From positions 3,935,001 to 3,999,000 of the forward strand of contig OU342823.1 in assembly GCA_910591455.2 (NCBI GenBank): a stretch of 64,000 nucleotides of DNA, read 5' to 3'. Each line of letters starts with the position of its first letter. Within the stretch, counting starts at the first letter, position 1. The notes beneath the pieces were generated by a model. The model did not search any database, was not told the origin of the DNA, and saw only the letters and a program-made list of their open reading frames with translations. Below, one piece after another: positions 1-13,353 of this stretch. The position numbers and the translations under genes were made by a program. This DNA comes from Pholis gunnellus. Its lineage: Eukaryota > Chordata > Actinopteri > Perciformes > Pholidae.

Positions 1-1010
1 GAGGTGATGATGGAGAGGAGGGAGACGGGAGACGAAGCGGTGAGCTGAGCTTTTGCTTTCCTGTGAGAATACAGAAAAGAAACATGAGACCACACGTTCA
101 CGATGGAATACATTTGGGTTGAAAAGGAGAAAGAATTTAAATTTGAACTCACTTGAAGGCGACGATCTTGGGGAGAACCCAGGCAGCGTTCAACTGAGTG
201 CAGAAGAGACCGGCCTTTGTTTGAAAGCTGCAGAAAGGACAAAAGAAATACAACATTAGTACTCGGACGATTGTTAAAGTACAAGCTGGCTCTACGTCAC
301 AGTTGCTCTTATATATCAGAAGAAAACAAAAAGCATTATGTAAAATGAAATTAAAGTATTAATGGAAGTTATTGCACAAAGAGCCGTCAGACACTTTGAG
401 GTGTATATGATTAATAATCAGCTAACTGATGGATGAAGCACTAAGGTGGGAGGTGGATGCTGTGTGTATTAAATGGAATGCTTTGTAATGTGCTGTCGAC
501 CTGTCAGTTCATGACAAATACTAAAAAAACAAAGCTTTTACTTGTTAAAAATGCAGAGCACTTTTTCAGACCGTATTCCTGTTTTAGAAATGATGAATAC
601 ATTTTTATTTATTTCTTCTTCGTACTCACATGACAGCTTGGACACACGGCAGGTTGCGCTGCTGCAGCATCCATCCTAAGATGGGATCGGTTATCTCCTG
701 ACTGGTCACTCTCTTGCAGCAGGATGCCAGCTTCTCTGCTGAAAGAGAACAGATGAGTTCAAATGAAAACAAATTATAGAAGGATTATATTTCTGCAGCA
801 CATTTCAGGAAACCCAAAGTGCTTTACAGGTTACACAAGAAAGGTATGAAAAACCCCATAAAAGCACACAGAAATAAGAGGTTTTTAGTCCTCTGTTAGA
901 ATTGATACTTTTATCTTAATCTGGATGTTACCTGCTGATCCAGACTGAAGCACAGTCACCAGGACGATGGCGACCAGCACGCTCTTCATCATGCTTCCAC
1001 AGTTTTCCAT
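1..1010 (-). CDS. CC chemokine A, partial (3' end off the left edge)
   Basis: Secreted CC chemokine, expected to act outside the cell on a seven-helix receptor of leukocytes. Exons by splice consensus: 1010-932, 738-630, 227-153, and 60-1, which is open at the window edge. Intron phases are 1, 2, 2. Exon 1 gives a signal peptide (MENCGSMMKS then a hydrophobic run ending SGSA). An alternative start at 992 (MMKS) would fit the usual signal length better. Exon 2 has the adjacent cysteine pair (LASCCKRVTS), a DPILGW stretch and the third cysteine (NLPCVQAVIF). Exon 3 has the fourth cysteine and the helix start (GLFCTQLNAAWVLPKIV). Exon 4 begins KKAKAQLTAS with no stop before position 1. It has the classical four cysteines, unlike genes B-D, so it is a more distant relative. 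The subfamily is not assigned. Confidence in the chemokine call is high; the exact start is uncertain. Confidence 0.85.
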
Positions 1011-4000
1011 CTTCAAATCAAAAGGATGATCGATATGAGATTAAGTAGATGAATACTGAATGAAGTAATCTCTGTTGGTCTTCGTCTACAGAGAGCTTTA
1101 GTGAACTGACGGACGTCTGGACACAGCAGATACTTAAGGCCTGAAAAAGCAGAAGCTGTACCTCCGGTTCGTCATCGTCCTTCTCTTTTCTTTCTGCCTC
1201 CTCTCTCTTCGTCTCAATGAATGAGCCGCTCGTGTTCAGAGGGGTTTTCCACGAAGTGACCGACGTCTGACCAACAGGAAGCACTTTCATCATAACGTTT
1301 CTTCGGAAAAATAGTTTTTTTTGTTCTTTTTTCCTGATTAACTGATTGCGTGGGGTGTTAGGAATCCCTCACAGGCCGGAGGTTAACCCTGAAGCAACAC
1401 GTGTATCAGCACTCTCAGTAAAGCCTTAACTAATGTTCTGATACAAGAAGCTGTGGCTTCTTAAGTACATTTATTAACCCTCGGAACCTCAGGCAGTTTT
1501 GTGCTCCTGTCTCTGTGGTCTTGATTTTCACTGTAATATAAAGTCCTGCATCTCTATAGAAACAGAACCATGATGACTAGAAGTAGAGAGAACTAGAACA
1601 CGTCTTGAGTGCAGAACAACAGTTATGATGACATAAAAAAGAAAGTTGAACTTCTTTGATTATTCGTTTTACAAAAATTGGCAAAGAATGGAATCTATAT
1701 ATGCAACTAGTTCCCAAGTGTCCACAAGTGTTCCCAATGTTGGTAAAAAGAAAAGAAACATAGGCTCCATGTGTGTATATAAATATTAAACTATTCACAT
1801 TTTAACAAGTTCAGTCAGAGTTTCTCTGATTTGTTGTCACATGACTTCATAGTTTCACAGTTTGTTTCTACACAATCTGGTTAAAGTGAACGCTTTATTA
1901 GAGGAGACATTTATAATGAGAACATTAGAATAAAATGTTTTTGATGAAATATAATTTAAGCTCAGTTTCGGCTGCTTTTTCTGATGGACCCGTTTGTCCA
2001 GATGATGTGTTCAAGGACCGTTAAAAAGATGGAAATCTGACTGTTGACTGTTAATAGTTTGTACAGCTGGCTGTGATGAACGATGTAGTTTTGATGACTG
2101 TTCAAAGAAAACATGCTTTTTAATCCAAAAACAAAAGGTATGAATCATCCTGTAGACTGAAGTTACAGTAAATCTGCCTCATTTCAAGACAATTATAAAA
2201 TTGAAATTCTCCTCTGTAAAAATAAATGATAAATAAAAGTTCTTTTTTAAATTGTCATTTTGAGGAAGTCTTTTGTGGCCTTTATGTCATAAAGTGTGTC
2301 AGTGGTTCTGAGCAGGACTTGCTTCAGCGTGCGGTCACAGACATGTCTCAACACGTCTACTACGGACTCTAAATGTGACTTTACCAATAAGTTAGGTAGT
2401 CAGTAAGTATTACAGAGTTTTAGTGGAACAACAAGTAGAACAACAAGTAGAACAGGAGCAGAAATCAGTACAGAGCTCCAGAGAAGACCACAGAGGAACC
2501 ACAGGAGGTGAATGGATGTAAATACAGAGTTAGTTTTCAGTAAGAGCAATACATTTAGCAGTTTTATATTATATATATATCTAGCTTAAGTATCGTAACA
2601 GGACAAGAATGCATACACATGTATGAGGTTGTTTGAGCTCCTCTACAGAAAACCAGGAAGCACAAATACTGAACGATGACGTTGAGCAACGCTCTGAGAA
2701 AGCAGAACCTTTCACTCTCAGTATACTTTCAGTTCATTGTGTTCTCGTAAGATCGAAATGTCAAAATAAAAAGCATCTTTGGGCTCCACTGTTTACTAGA
2801 AAACAAAACCTAAACAGCTGGAAGTCCTGCAGCTGTTTTTATTCCAGTGGTTTCTAGCAGGCGGCTACCTGACGGACTTAAAGGAGCTTCAGTGTTTCTG
2901 TTGTGTTCGATGCATCTGAACAGGAGCTCAACATTTAATACGAGAAGCTGTGATCATACATCTCTTCTATTATTTTGGGTTTGACGCGTTAAGGCTTGGT
3001 GATTCATCTGCAGCCTGTGCAGCGCTTGTCCTTCCTCTGTGTTTAGAATAAAGAGTCATCGTCTCTGTGAGTTTGGTGACGGGACCTTTCTGAGAAACAG
3101 CTGTTGGCTAATACACTCATCCTGTTAGCATGAACCAGATTTTAGTTGACAAAGATTCTGAGTAAACCACAAGATTCTGACTAAACCACTCATTTTAGGC
3201 ATTTTAGGCCACGCACTACCCAAAAAAATTGTGCTTCACGATATTATGCCAATAATCATCACAATATGCCTAAAACATACTTGAATACTAATACTACTAA
3301 TACTTCTGTTGCATCACAGATCGGACACATCTTTATTTTAGTTAAATCTTAAAATAAGGAGATCATAGCTCAAAGTCTTTATTCTTCTACATTATAGCTT
3401 CATAGAAAGCTTTTTCAAGTCACTCGTGACGATCTTCACGATTATCCGGAGAATTTTTTATCGTGATAAAATGCTATTTAGTCCCATCTCTAGTAAGAAT
3501 CCATTGAAATGATTGTGTATAGTTTGGAGGACGAAGAGAGGCCAGAAAAAGAACTTAAACAAAAGAAAAACCACAAAGAAGTTATTTTGAAATTAGATTT
3601 TTTTTAAATGTATGAAATGAAAGCTACAGCCGTGCATGTTCTTTTTACATTCCCATTTTTCGCACCACGTGTGCAGAATCATTTGGATTGAACAGTTTAA
3701 TTCGCAGTCTTGAGCTCAAACCCCAGCAGCTCTCACTCGGCCCAGTGTCGATGGTAAGAAGATCAAAATACACCAGACTTCCTTCCTACTTTCCTCTCGC
3801 CCCACTTCTCACTCTCGGTTTGCAACACATAGGGTGTTTTTCACCGGGCTTCACATGCTGAGTGGATCAGTTCTTACTTGCGGAGAGTTTCCCACAGCTG
3901 CTCTGGAACAGTCCATGTGTGAAACTGATGCATCTCTAGAAGCTCCGTGTTGTGTCAGCAGAGAGCTGATAACAGAGGAGTCGTTTTATGTGATGTGTGC

Positions 4001-4383
4001 TTATACGTTAATGTCAGTGCTTCAACTAAGACGATATAAACCGAGATGCTCTTTCTGAGTTTATGAAATGTGTTTATTCTGCTGTATTCACATCGATACG
4101 TCGACTTCTCTAACTTGTTTCCGCTCTTTTAACTTCCTCTGAGTGAAATACAAACCACTTCTCCTTCTCTTCTTTAATCAGTGCACAGTGACCGTCAACC
4201 AACACTCTGAGAAGCCAAACTGATTGCAGATATCAGAGAAGCCATTTAAAACCTATCTTTACTAGTTTTACATTCATATTTATATTGAGTTTGTGTGATT
4301 TTATTGATCTCACTGATTTGCGTGGTCAGGAAGCATGTGGTGTGAACACGACGGAGAGACATCATTTCCTTTCCCCTTCACGT

Positions 4384-4437
<54 letters not shown>

Positions 4438-4591
4438 TGTATATATACATATATTCACACATTCAGCGTCTCTCCACATCTGGTGGTTTACCACGAGTGC
4501 AGAGTTGATGCATGAAGCCGTTCACATGAAGATGCATTCACAAAAGATGACTATCAGGAGAAAGGAGATGCTTTTCATGTTCACATATCGA

Positions 4592-4646
4592 GATGGGTGT
4601 GATGGGTGTGATGGATGTGATGGATGTGATGGATGTGATGGATGTC
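4592..4646. repeat. 9 bp minisatellite (GATGGATGT)n
   Basis: Six consecutive 9 bp units; the first two have GGGTGT instead of GGATGT. It follows a (TA)n microsatellite 160 bp upstream. Confidence 0.85.
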
Positions 4647-6169
4647 CAACAGGCTGTAATCTCATAATACACAGAAATACACTGGACCAGGTGAAATGTA
4701 ATCGGGCCACCATTCAAGGTATCTGATGACGTCACCCAGTACCGATGGAGACGGGTAACGTTAGGATTCAATAGATATAGTGCTCTTATCCATGCTGCAT
4801 ATCGGTTCCTTTTCATTATGTACGTACAGTACATACATTGTACTCTACGTATGTCTCAGTTCTTTTCAGTCAGTTCTGTGTCAGTGTTCAGGTCCACCGG
4901 CGTGGTGCTTTGTCGCCGATGCTGAAGTTTCTGAATCTAAAGCAACTTCTTTTCTTCTGTTGATCAAATGTTAAGTTCTTTTATTTAGACATAAACACGT
5001 CTTTTTAACCCTTTTATTAGCTCTGTTTGCATCATTGTATAAAAGGTAAAGAGATACATTCCAGACTGCAGGGAAACAGGGTTAGATGGAGGGTTTTGAA
5101 GAAATGTCATTCTACTTTGGGAAATGTGTGACTTCATAGTTTCCACTTGCAGAGGAAGGACAATATTTCCACAAACAGTTAACCCCTCGACGACTTCCTG
5201 CCCCTCCCCTCCAGTAGCTGCTTTAAGTTGCAGCAAAAGGAGAAGTAATCATGCCCACAAGACAGAGTTTAGGAGGGATGACTGGGTCATGTGACACACT
5301 CATCACACAGATATTAACGTTGATATCAGCATTCGGTGGCTTACTAATACTTTCAGTTCGGTAGGCAGATGCCTCGTCATGCTCAGTACTCCTCTGTTTC
5401 ACAGGAAGAGATGAAATGATGGTCACTTTCCTGTCAGCAAAATCCCTAAAACAGCCAGACGTGCTGTCTGCGGCAGGATGGACCATGAGAGTATCCTCTG
5501 GATGTGGTCAGTGCGGCATGTTGATCACATGTCTATTCCACTCTGTTCAAAAGAACGACGACTGTCCTCAGATCTGAATGTTGGTTGCAAAACAGTTTAT
5601 ATATAAAAAATAGTTTGACCAAATAATCCCAACCCAAGGTTCAAAGCTCCCCATCCGAGTCACATGGTCTTCATCAGCTGATGGAAAAAGCTTTCCAGCT
5701 TAACTTTTAGATAGAAATAGTTATATATTATATATATATTAGAGAGAGTTCTTAAACTCTTACAATGCACCTGCCATCTGGCGGGTTAGAGGTGGGGCTT
5801 AAAAAGGTGACGATACATCTACATTTTCTCAATCCTTTCCTTTCTTGTCTAACTTTGGAGCTGGATTCTTTGTGAGTTACGCGTTTTCAAACTTCTACTG
5901 AGTCAACAAATCATTTCCAGGATCTCACTTTGAATAAGATGCTGCGTTTGAGCTGAAGTGGCTGTTGTGTTCACACCTTCTGCTGTTGTCTCTTTCTCAC
6001 GACTTGACGCTAAGTGATGAGAATCAACATGAAAACACTTCAACCACAACAGCATCTGCCCCCTCAGTAGGGATTCTATCGCTGTGAGCAGCTTCAGAGA
6101 AACATCTCAGACGCTTCGTTTGATGTTTGTTTGTTGTGTGGCATTCATAGTTCATAAAGGTTTCACCTG

Positions 6170-6440
6170 CCTGGTTACAACTCCTCTGGTTGTATAGAAG
6201 TCTATGAGAAAATGACTCTACTTCTCTCTTGATTTATTACCTCAGTAAACATTGTAAACATGAGTTTATGGTCTCAATCTCTAGTTTCAAGCCTTCTTCA
6301 ATACAGCATGATGTTCATTTAGTAAATGATGGTCCATTTAGAGTCAAACAGACCATAAAGCAGGGGATGCTTTAGGGCGGGGCTACACAGTGATTGACAG
6401 GTCTCTACCAGAGACGTATAGAGCGTCTCTACGTCACTCC
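6170..6440 (-). repeat. Dispersed repeat R1, copy 1
   Basis: Reverse-complement match to the sequences at 31226-31470 and 41892-42118, sharing long near-identical stretches such as ACTTGAAACTAGAGATTGAG (here with minor changes) and GACTTCTATACAACCAGAGG. It includes the uninterrupted CCCTAAAGCATCCCC site at about 6363-6377, which in copy 3 is split by an hAT insertion. Class unknown; no coding capacity seen. Confidence 0.75.
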
Positions 6441-9400
6441 TCCTCAGTCCAGATATGGTCACCTCCTGTTCACTGGTTACTAAAACAACAACGTAATGTG
6501 CGCTGTGAGACCGAACCAGACTAAATGTAAAATGAACCCAAAGTATAATTTTCACACTTGATTCGGAGTCGCCACATAATTGAATTATTTGAGTGGAAAT
6601 ATGGGGAACTTGGTTTCTGACTTGCTTCCCTTTCGACTCTTTATGTCAATAAAACTGAACAGAAGTGAGGAAGATGATTATCGCTGAGTAGAAGTTGTGT
6701 TTCCACGTTTGGAAAATCATCCATCCAGATGTTACTTCACCTTCAGGCTCCTTTATGGATCGAGACCGTAAAATCAGCTGATTGTCACTTTATTACTTCA
6801 CACTTTATACTTAATATTTAATATTAAATATAGTTTTGAACCCTCGTTTTAGTCACTTTTACATATTATGAAGACGGTTTATTGTGCAAAACATATGACA
6901 GACACATGAAGGTATTGAAGAGGAAAATACAAAAGACCAGGACTTAACTCAGAGTTCTAGGTTTATTTAGAATATTACTTTTCTGAATTTTGACGTCTTT
7001 AGCGTGCTTTAAATTAAACATTTTTACTGTAATTTCTGTTTGAATAAATTAGATTAAGAAATATCCCACGAGGAGCCACGGTGACACAGACACTGAACCT
7101 CCTGCAGAGTTCCTCCTACAGCTCAATCCTTGATGTTAACTCTTGAAGTCCCGATAGTGACACATACTGAACATCCTGGTGAGGTCAGGCGACAGGGAGC
7201 TCATTTGTGCGCCAATGACATCACTTCCAAAATGGCTGCCTGCTGGTCATTTAGCAGAACTAGGTCATTTCAACGCTTTGATGACAAGTCCTACGTTACA
7301 TCTAAACTCTTCTAAACATGTTCATCAAACTAATTTATGTCTAAAACGTTATGAAAATATTGATGTTATGTATGTCACATCAGGATTTTATACTTATATT
7401 TGTCTCAGAAAAACATAAATGTCACATTTCACATATTTGGCACTAGGGGGCAGTATTTAGAAGATATTGTCAAAAATGTGTTCCACATGCTCCATTTAGT
7501 CTGTTTTATATCCTCTATCATTTTCCTTTTGGGTTATTTTGGGTTAATTTATCACAATGTATCAACTTATATTCTTTATATTGTTAAAAAGAGCCAACGT
7601 TATTAGACTAGAAGATTTATAAACGTTTTAAAAGTCACTCTTTTGATTTGTGGAGATCTGAAATGTTTGATAGTGATGTATGCCTGTGATGTGTTTATGT
7701 TTATGTTTGTGTTTGTGATTATATTTATGTTTGTATTTATGTTTATTTAAACCTGTAGTCGTCTTTTGACTCTAAGCAGAACTTAATATAACATCTGATG
7801 GCTCTTGTATATGATATTTTTGCATTACTAGATTTTATTTACTAATTTTCAGCCCGAACTTCCAGGTGTTCCGTCTTTTCCTCACTTTTCTCCTTCGGCA
7901 GGACGAACCTCTGAAGCCAAGTTTCATGTGTCAGCAGATGAAACTCAGTCAGTGTTCATCACAACTGTGCTGCCATCAAGTGGGGAAAGAAGACCTGCAG
8001 ACAAATTGTTCAAATTTAGAAAAGTAAAATAGAGGATGTGATGCATGCTGGGATACCATATAACCAAGGATGGGTAACAAACGAGCCTCAGACCTCCTCA
8101 GACCCAGAGGGGCACAGAAAGAAGAACTCTGCAAAAGAAATGTAAAGCTGCTCCTGTTAGTTTAGCAAAGTGTTTGGACGAATAGTAAAATAGCCATGTG
8201 CACTGGAATAAATGGGACCGTCGGGGTGTAAACACACACAGGGGGAGGCAGGTTTATGGGTGAACAATAAATACAAATCAAGGGGAAATGTTTGTGAAAA
8301 TAGCATTTTAGATGAAAACATTGTGGCGCTGCAGAGACCACAGTGCTGTAGGAGCAATGACCTCATTACAAAAGACTTTGAATGGATTCATGAACATTTC
8401 TTAAGAATCTAAACGTAAACAGATTTACTGCTGAAGTCTGTTCACATTCACATTTGTTTCTCAGACTTTTCTCAGACCACATGTAATCTGTCCCGGTGAA
8501 ATGCAGATTATAGATTATGATTCTGGTAGAAACCATGTTCGTGCAAACAACCGTTAATGTGAAGCAACTAACTTTCTGATTGTCACCATTTGAGTTCGGC
8601 CCCAAAGACAACCCCACACCTCTTCCTCTTTGTCGTTGCTCCATCGGTCCCGTCACCGTGATGTTCCTGTGGGTTCCTGTGGGTTCTCTAAAAGGTGACA
8701 ACATGGCGCTCAGTGCTGAAACACACTTCACGCTGCGTTGCGTTGCTTCACACTGCGTTGCACAGTATCTGATCTTTTCAGTTTTGTTTTTCTCATGAAC
8801 GTGAAAGAGCCTCATCATTCTGTGTCCACAGATTAACAGATGACTTTAAAGAGACTAAATGAAAGGATGAAAACAAAAGAAGCCTCGTCTACTTATATGA
8901 ATAAAAACATAAGATAAAAGTACTGGAGATGTTTCAACATAAGTCCTACAGCGCTTATACGTTATTAAATGTAGTTTTATAAACTTTGTTCAGGAACGGG
9001 TCCACGCCCAGAACACGGCTCATTTCCCAACAATCATTCCGTTATGCAATAAACCTCTCGAAACTCATACAGTTATGTGCGTGGTCCTTGTTAGTGAATA
9101 TCAATAACTACAGTTAACATGCAGCTACACCTTTTACCACAGTTATAAATTATTATTATTGGACGAGAAAAGTTTCTAAAATGACAGAAAACTCCCAAAT
9201 CTGTCTGCAGTTGAAGGCAAGATAAATATAATATCTAAAAAGTTCTACAATCTATAACAATTATTATCATCAGTTAATCCTATGATTGTTTTCTTGATCA
9301 ATGTATTAATTAACCAGAAATGTGTGTATTCATGTACCGACATGTTTATGTTTAGATTAAAACAAATCTTAACATAAAACCTCAAACTGCTGCTTACAGC

Positions 9401-9992
9401 CGTGGACTTTAACAAGATTCTCTTTTTGATCAAAGCTATTTAAACCTGAAGTATCTGAATGTTTTTGGGCGACTTGTGGGAAAAACAAACTGTCTGGTGT
9501 GAATGAATTGTTGAATGTTGAGTTATGATACTTCAGGCTGAAGAAGAGAATACAAGCTTTAAAGTATTATACAACGACCCCGGTGATAGAACACATGTAT
9601 GTCAGTACAAGTACACAGAGATGCACTCAGAGCGGATGTGCTCGCTGAAGTCCAGACGGCTCAAAATAAACTGATCACACAATTATTCACAGACTCACTG
9701 TTTCCATCTTTACTGCACAGACTCAGCACAGAAATCCCCAATCCACCCTGAGCCCCAGCAACGTGTCCCGCCACAATAAAAGCCCTCGAACACAGGACAA
9801 CAGAGACCCAGACGCATCTAAACAGCTTTCCTGCTTCAATCTAGAGAATACATCAACACGCTGACACCACTGTTTGAGACAACTTTTTAAAAAGATTTTC
9901 AAGCTGTAGAAAAATAACTTTTTGTTTTTTAATAGTAAAAACAATAAGTAGTAAATTAGCAAAAAGTGAGCTCGGGAGCTGCTTCGGTTCTG

Positions 9993-12278
9993 CTACTTCA
10001 GATCCTCTTCATCCTTTTCATCCTCTTCATCCTCTTCATCCTCTTCATCCTTTTCATCCTGTTCATCCTCTTCATCCTCTTCATCGTCTTCATCCTCTTC
10101 ATCCAGGACTTCCAATCTTTTTCTCACTTTTAATGAGAATTCTGGAGGACACTTTAATTCTCCCTGTGATGCAGAGAGAGAATAAATGAAATACGTGATA
10201 TCCTCCATACTTTCTACTGCTTTATGATACTTTTGATACTTTCTACTGCTTCATGATACTTTCTACTGCTTTATGATACTTTATGATACTTTCTACTGCT
10301 TCATGATACTTTCTACTGCTTTATGATACTTTCTGATACTTTCTACAGCTTCATGATACTTTCTACTGCTTTATGATACTTTCTACTGCTTTATGATACT
10401 TTCTACTGCTTTATGATACTTTATGATACTTTCTACTGCTTCATGATACTTTCTACTGCTTTATGATACTTTATGATACTTTCTACTGCTTCATGATACT
10501 TTCTACTGCTTTATGATACTTTCTACTGCTTCATGATACTTTCTACTGCTTTATGATACTTTATGATACTTTCTACAGCTTCATGATACTTTCTACTGCT
10601 TTATGATACTTTCTACTGCTTTATGATACTTTCTACTGCTTTATGATACTTTATGATACTTTCTGCTGCTTTATGATACTTTCTGCTGCTCTATGATACT
10701 TTCTGATACTTTCTGATGCTTCATGAGCCGTTTGTTCTCCATCTCTCCTGCATTAAATACATTCACACTGCACTTCTAATTATTTGGTGACTTTTTATTT
10801 CACAGCTCTTATCTCACTTATAATATACAACAGTTATGTCATTTGGTACTTATCATTGGGAAAATTGAGATTGAATTGGTACACTTCCAATTAATTACTT
10901 CCAATAATGACTCTCATAATCAAAAAAGAGTCTGGTAGTCGCAGCTCAGCTGCTCAGCTGAAACGTGCAAACATGTGAAATGTGAGCAAACAATCAACAA
11001 TATAATGTTTACAAGGCTTTAAAAAAGTTAATTATTATTTATTTCGGACCAAATTCCATCGTTCTCTCCAGGAAACTTCACAGGAAAAAATGTGTAAATA
11101 TCAAAGAGCTTTTTATTTTCTGGGATCGATTTATAGTTCAGTAAACTCTGCACTGTAATGTAATATAATATAATATGATATAATATGATGTAATGTAATG
11201 TAATGTAATGTAATGTAATATAATATAATATAATATGATATAATATGATGTAATGTAATATAATATAATATGATATAATATGATGTAATGTAATGTAATA
11301 TAATGTAATGCTGCAAAGTCACAATCTGCTTAGAAACACGTTTCCTTCTTCTGCAGCTCGTCGGTTGTTTTTAGTTTATTCTCACCGTGTTTATTCGCTT
11401 CTCGAGCCACGGCGGCGTTGGTTTGACGCAGAAGGTTTTACCGCTGAACGTTATGATTCTACAAACAGAGAAAACACAATTAGACATTTTCATTCATACC
11501 TCAGAGTTTCGTCTTTTGGCTCATTCATTATTTCTAGAACACCTCTCGTTAAATATCGATTGAGTACATATTGTACTTTTTACTGTACATCTCAGAGGTA
11601 CATGTTGTACTGTTTACTGTACTACATCTCAGAGGTACATGTTGTACTTTTTACTGTGCTAAATACAAAGTTGCTGTACTCACACGAAGGCGTGGTGCCT
11701 GCAGCCGTGTCGCACCTTCTGCTCGTAACACAGCTGGATTTGCTGGATAGACTTTGGAGCTCTGATTTTATCGCAGCAGGACAGGTGTTTTTGTGAATCG
11801 ACTGTCCCAGAAAGAGAGAGATGCTGTCATTAAAACCTGTTTCACTCATTAACACTGTTACACACTGGCAGTTACGCAGAGAATAGGATCTTTGTAGTTT
11901 TCCTTGTTCTTTATTTCTTCGTCAGCCTGCAATTCATTTAGAAAGGAAAGAAATGTAGTTCTTCCTCATTTGTAGTTTTACCTCAGTGGTTTGGTGGTCA
12001 GGGTTTTAAAAGCATAGTTTGGAAAGTTTAAAAATAAGAAATGTAATTTAGTACCCAATAGTTTAACAAAATCATAAAATATTGTGCCACATATTCATTG
12101 CATGGAACATGGACCCATAATTACATTAAATATCAGTCCTGAGTTAATTAATACTTTCATATTCTAAATTCAAACAAAGCGAACACCATGAATGAGGAGC
12201 CGTACCTTCTGCTGCAGAGAAGAGCATCACAGCAGCCACAGTGAGCAGAACAATCCTGACACAGAGAGTCGACCACAT
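9993..12278 (-). CDS. CC chemokine B, six cysteines, acidic C-terminal tail
   Basis: Secreted CC chemokine of 144 codons. Exons: 12278-12206, 11801-11684, 11458-11386, 10163-9993; phases 1, 2, 0 join in frame at every boundary. Signal peptide MWSTLCVRIV...FSAAEG. The mature part starts VDSQKHLSCC, then LCYEQK, HGCRHHAFV, KTFCVKPTPPWLEKR. Exon 4 starts GELKCPPEFS. It adds a sixth cysteine, and with the extra Cys in LCY this suggests a third disulphide like that of mammalian C6 chemokines. Exon 4 then passes a basic stretch (KVRKR) into about 36 residues that are nearly all Asp/Glu, encoded by a 9 bp TTCATCCTC repeat. If exon 4 were skipped, exon 3 would read on for four codons and stop. Chemokine identity is firm from sequence. 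Use of exon 4 is inferred from its acceptor, phase and homology with exon 4 of D. Confidence 0.82.
10209..10722. repeat. Tandem array of TTTATGATACTTTCTACTGC-type units in intron 3 of chemokine B
   Basis: About 510 bp built from interleaved short units (CTACTGCTTTATGATACTT, CTACTGCTTCATGATACTT, TTATGATACTT). Higher-order alternation of TTA and TTC variants indicates unequal-crossover growth. It lies about 45 bases upstream of the exon 4 acceptor of chemokine B. Confidence 0.9.
11158..11310. repeat. Pentanucleotide-type repeat (TAATA/TAATG)n
   Basis: About 150 bp of TAATA, TAATG and ATGATA units downstream of exon 3 of chemokine B, within its intron 3. Confidence 0.85.
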
Positions 12279-12403
12279 CTTCAAAACACTGCCTCTGGAT
12301 CTGTTTACCTGCTGCTTTACTCAGCGACTATATGTTTATATGACCAGAGTGTAGTGATGAGTGAAGCTGTGAACTGCAGCTTCACAATAAAAGAGGAACC
12401 GCT
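12153..12403 (-). repeat. Promoter-exon 1 block of chemokine B, near-identical to the block at gene C
   Basis: This ~250 bp block covers the promoter, 5' UTR, exon 1 and start of intron 1. It matches 16271-16521 with only a handful of differences by eye, while exons 2-4 of the two genes are strongly diverged. It ends abruptly upstream at GAACCGCTGTT. Confidence 0.85.
12335..12340 (-). promoter_or_regulatory. TATA box of chemokine B
   Basis: TATAAA on the minus strand, 57 bases upstream of the ATG of chemokine B. It lies inside the block shared with gene C. The spacing fits a short 5' UTR of an inducible TATA promoter. Confidence 0.6.
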
Positions 12404-13275
12404 GTTTTCATGCTCAGTGTTTCCAGAGAGACTCACACATGCAGAAGATGGTGGCGTTTGTTCCTCATGTCTATATATATCTATACAGATATAACATATA
12501 CATATATATACATATATACATATATATGTTCAGGTTCGTATGTCTCGTATCCGGAATCAACCTCTTCAGTGTTGATGCTGTTGTTTGTCTGGTTTGGTGT
12601 ATCAGCAGAATAATCACGATGGCCAAAAGTACTATTTTGAATGCATTGATCCGTGTAGTTCCTCTTAAAGCCACAGCATACGATGATATTTAGGACAATA
12701 GTGTACTTTCAACTCTTTCCTGTTCCCTCTTACCTGCTCCTTAGAGACACCTTTACTGGCCTTTACAGAGGCCTCATTCATGCACCATCTTAATGTCGTA
12801 ACATCTTTATTTTACCCCATGTTTTACATTTCAACGGCACCTTAGTTTATTCCTTCATACAAACTTAGTCCATCGATAGAGTCAGTACAACTGAGCAAAT
12901 CTGCAATATCTTACTGTGAGTATAGGTCACAGTAAATGCATATTTTTATGCTTCTTTATTTTTTACTACTGTTAGATTTATTTGTATGAACGTCAGTGAC
13001 ATTCTATTCATTTATTTAAAGGGATTTATTTCCCAAATTACGCAGTGAATTCCTGCTATACAACCAGGTTTATGTGTGAAAAAACATGAGTCATCAGCAA
13101 ATTAATCCATTTATTTTTTGGTTCAACTCCAAAAGGATCACTGTGACATAATTCAGTAAAATCGACTCTAACAATAAAGGCTTGGATTGTTTTTAAAGCG
13201 TTAAAAGAAATGTAACTTTAAATGGAAAGTTTCAGCAGCAATGTTCCGAAGAGCTCCTTTGTCTTGAAGTGTTAA

Positions 13276-13353
13276 TTATGCTGCAACATTTTGATCCAGG
13301 ACTTTAAATCTGCGTTTGGAAATCTGAAGCGCAGGACGACATCGTATTTGTCC
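13276..13353 (-). pseudogene. Fossil exon 4 of chemokine C
   Basis: Behind an intact acceptor (CCCTCGCAG) this stretch reads 25 codons in the expected phase 0, starting GQIRCRPALQ and continuing KRRFKVLD, then stop. It aligns with exon 4 of B (GELKCPPEFS...RLEVLD) and of D (GNLRCPPDLSF). The matching donor at the end of exon 3 is destroyed, so it is probably no longer used. The lack of stops or frameshifts suggests recent loss. Confidence 0.65.

Larger units (their letters stand above)
1011..9992. other. Intergenic region between chemokines A and B
   Basis: No gene recognised on either strand. It holds a (TA)n tract (4388-4433), a 9 bp GATGGATGT repeat (4592-4646), an AT-rich stretch rich in CGATATTAT motifs at 3215-3495 that resembles a dispersed fish repeat, and one copy of the R1 dispersed repeat on the minus strand (6170-6440). 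Open frames here are short and show no family resemblance. Confidence 0.5.

Noticed and set aside
5223..5486. Possible chemokine-like exon (STSGCFRDFADRKV) on the minus strand
   Set aside because: Only one cysteine where CC is required, no partner exons with matching phase nearby.
8366..8818. 150-codon open frame on the minus strand
   Set aside because: No domain, signal peptide or splice context recognised; codon content looks random.
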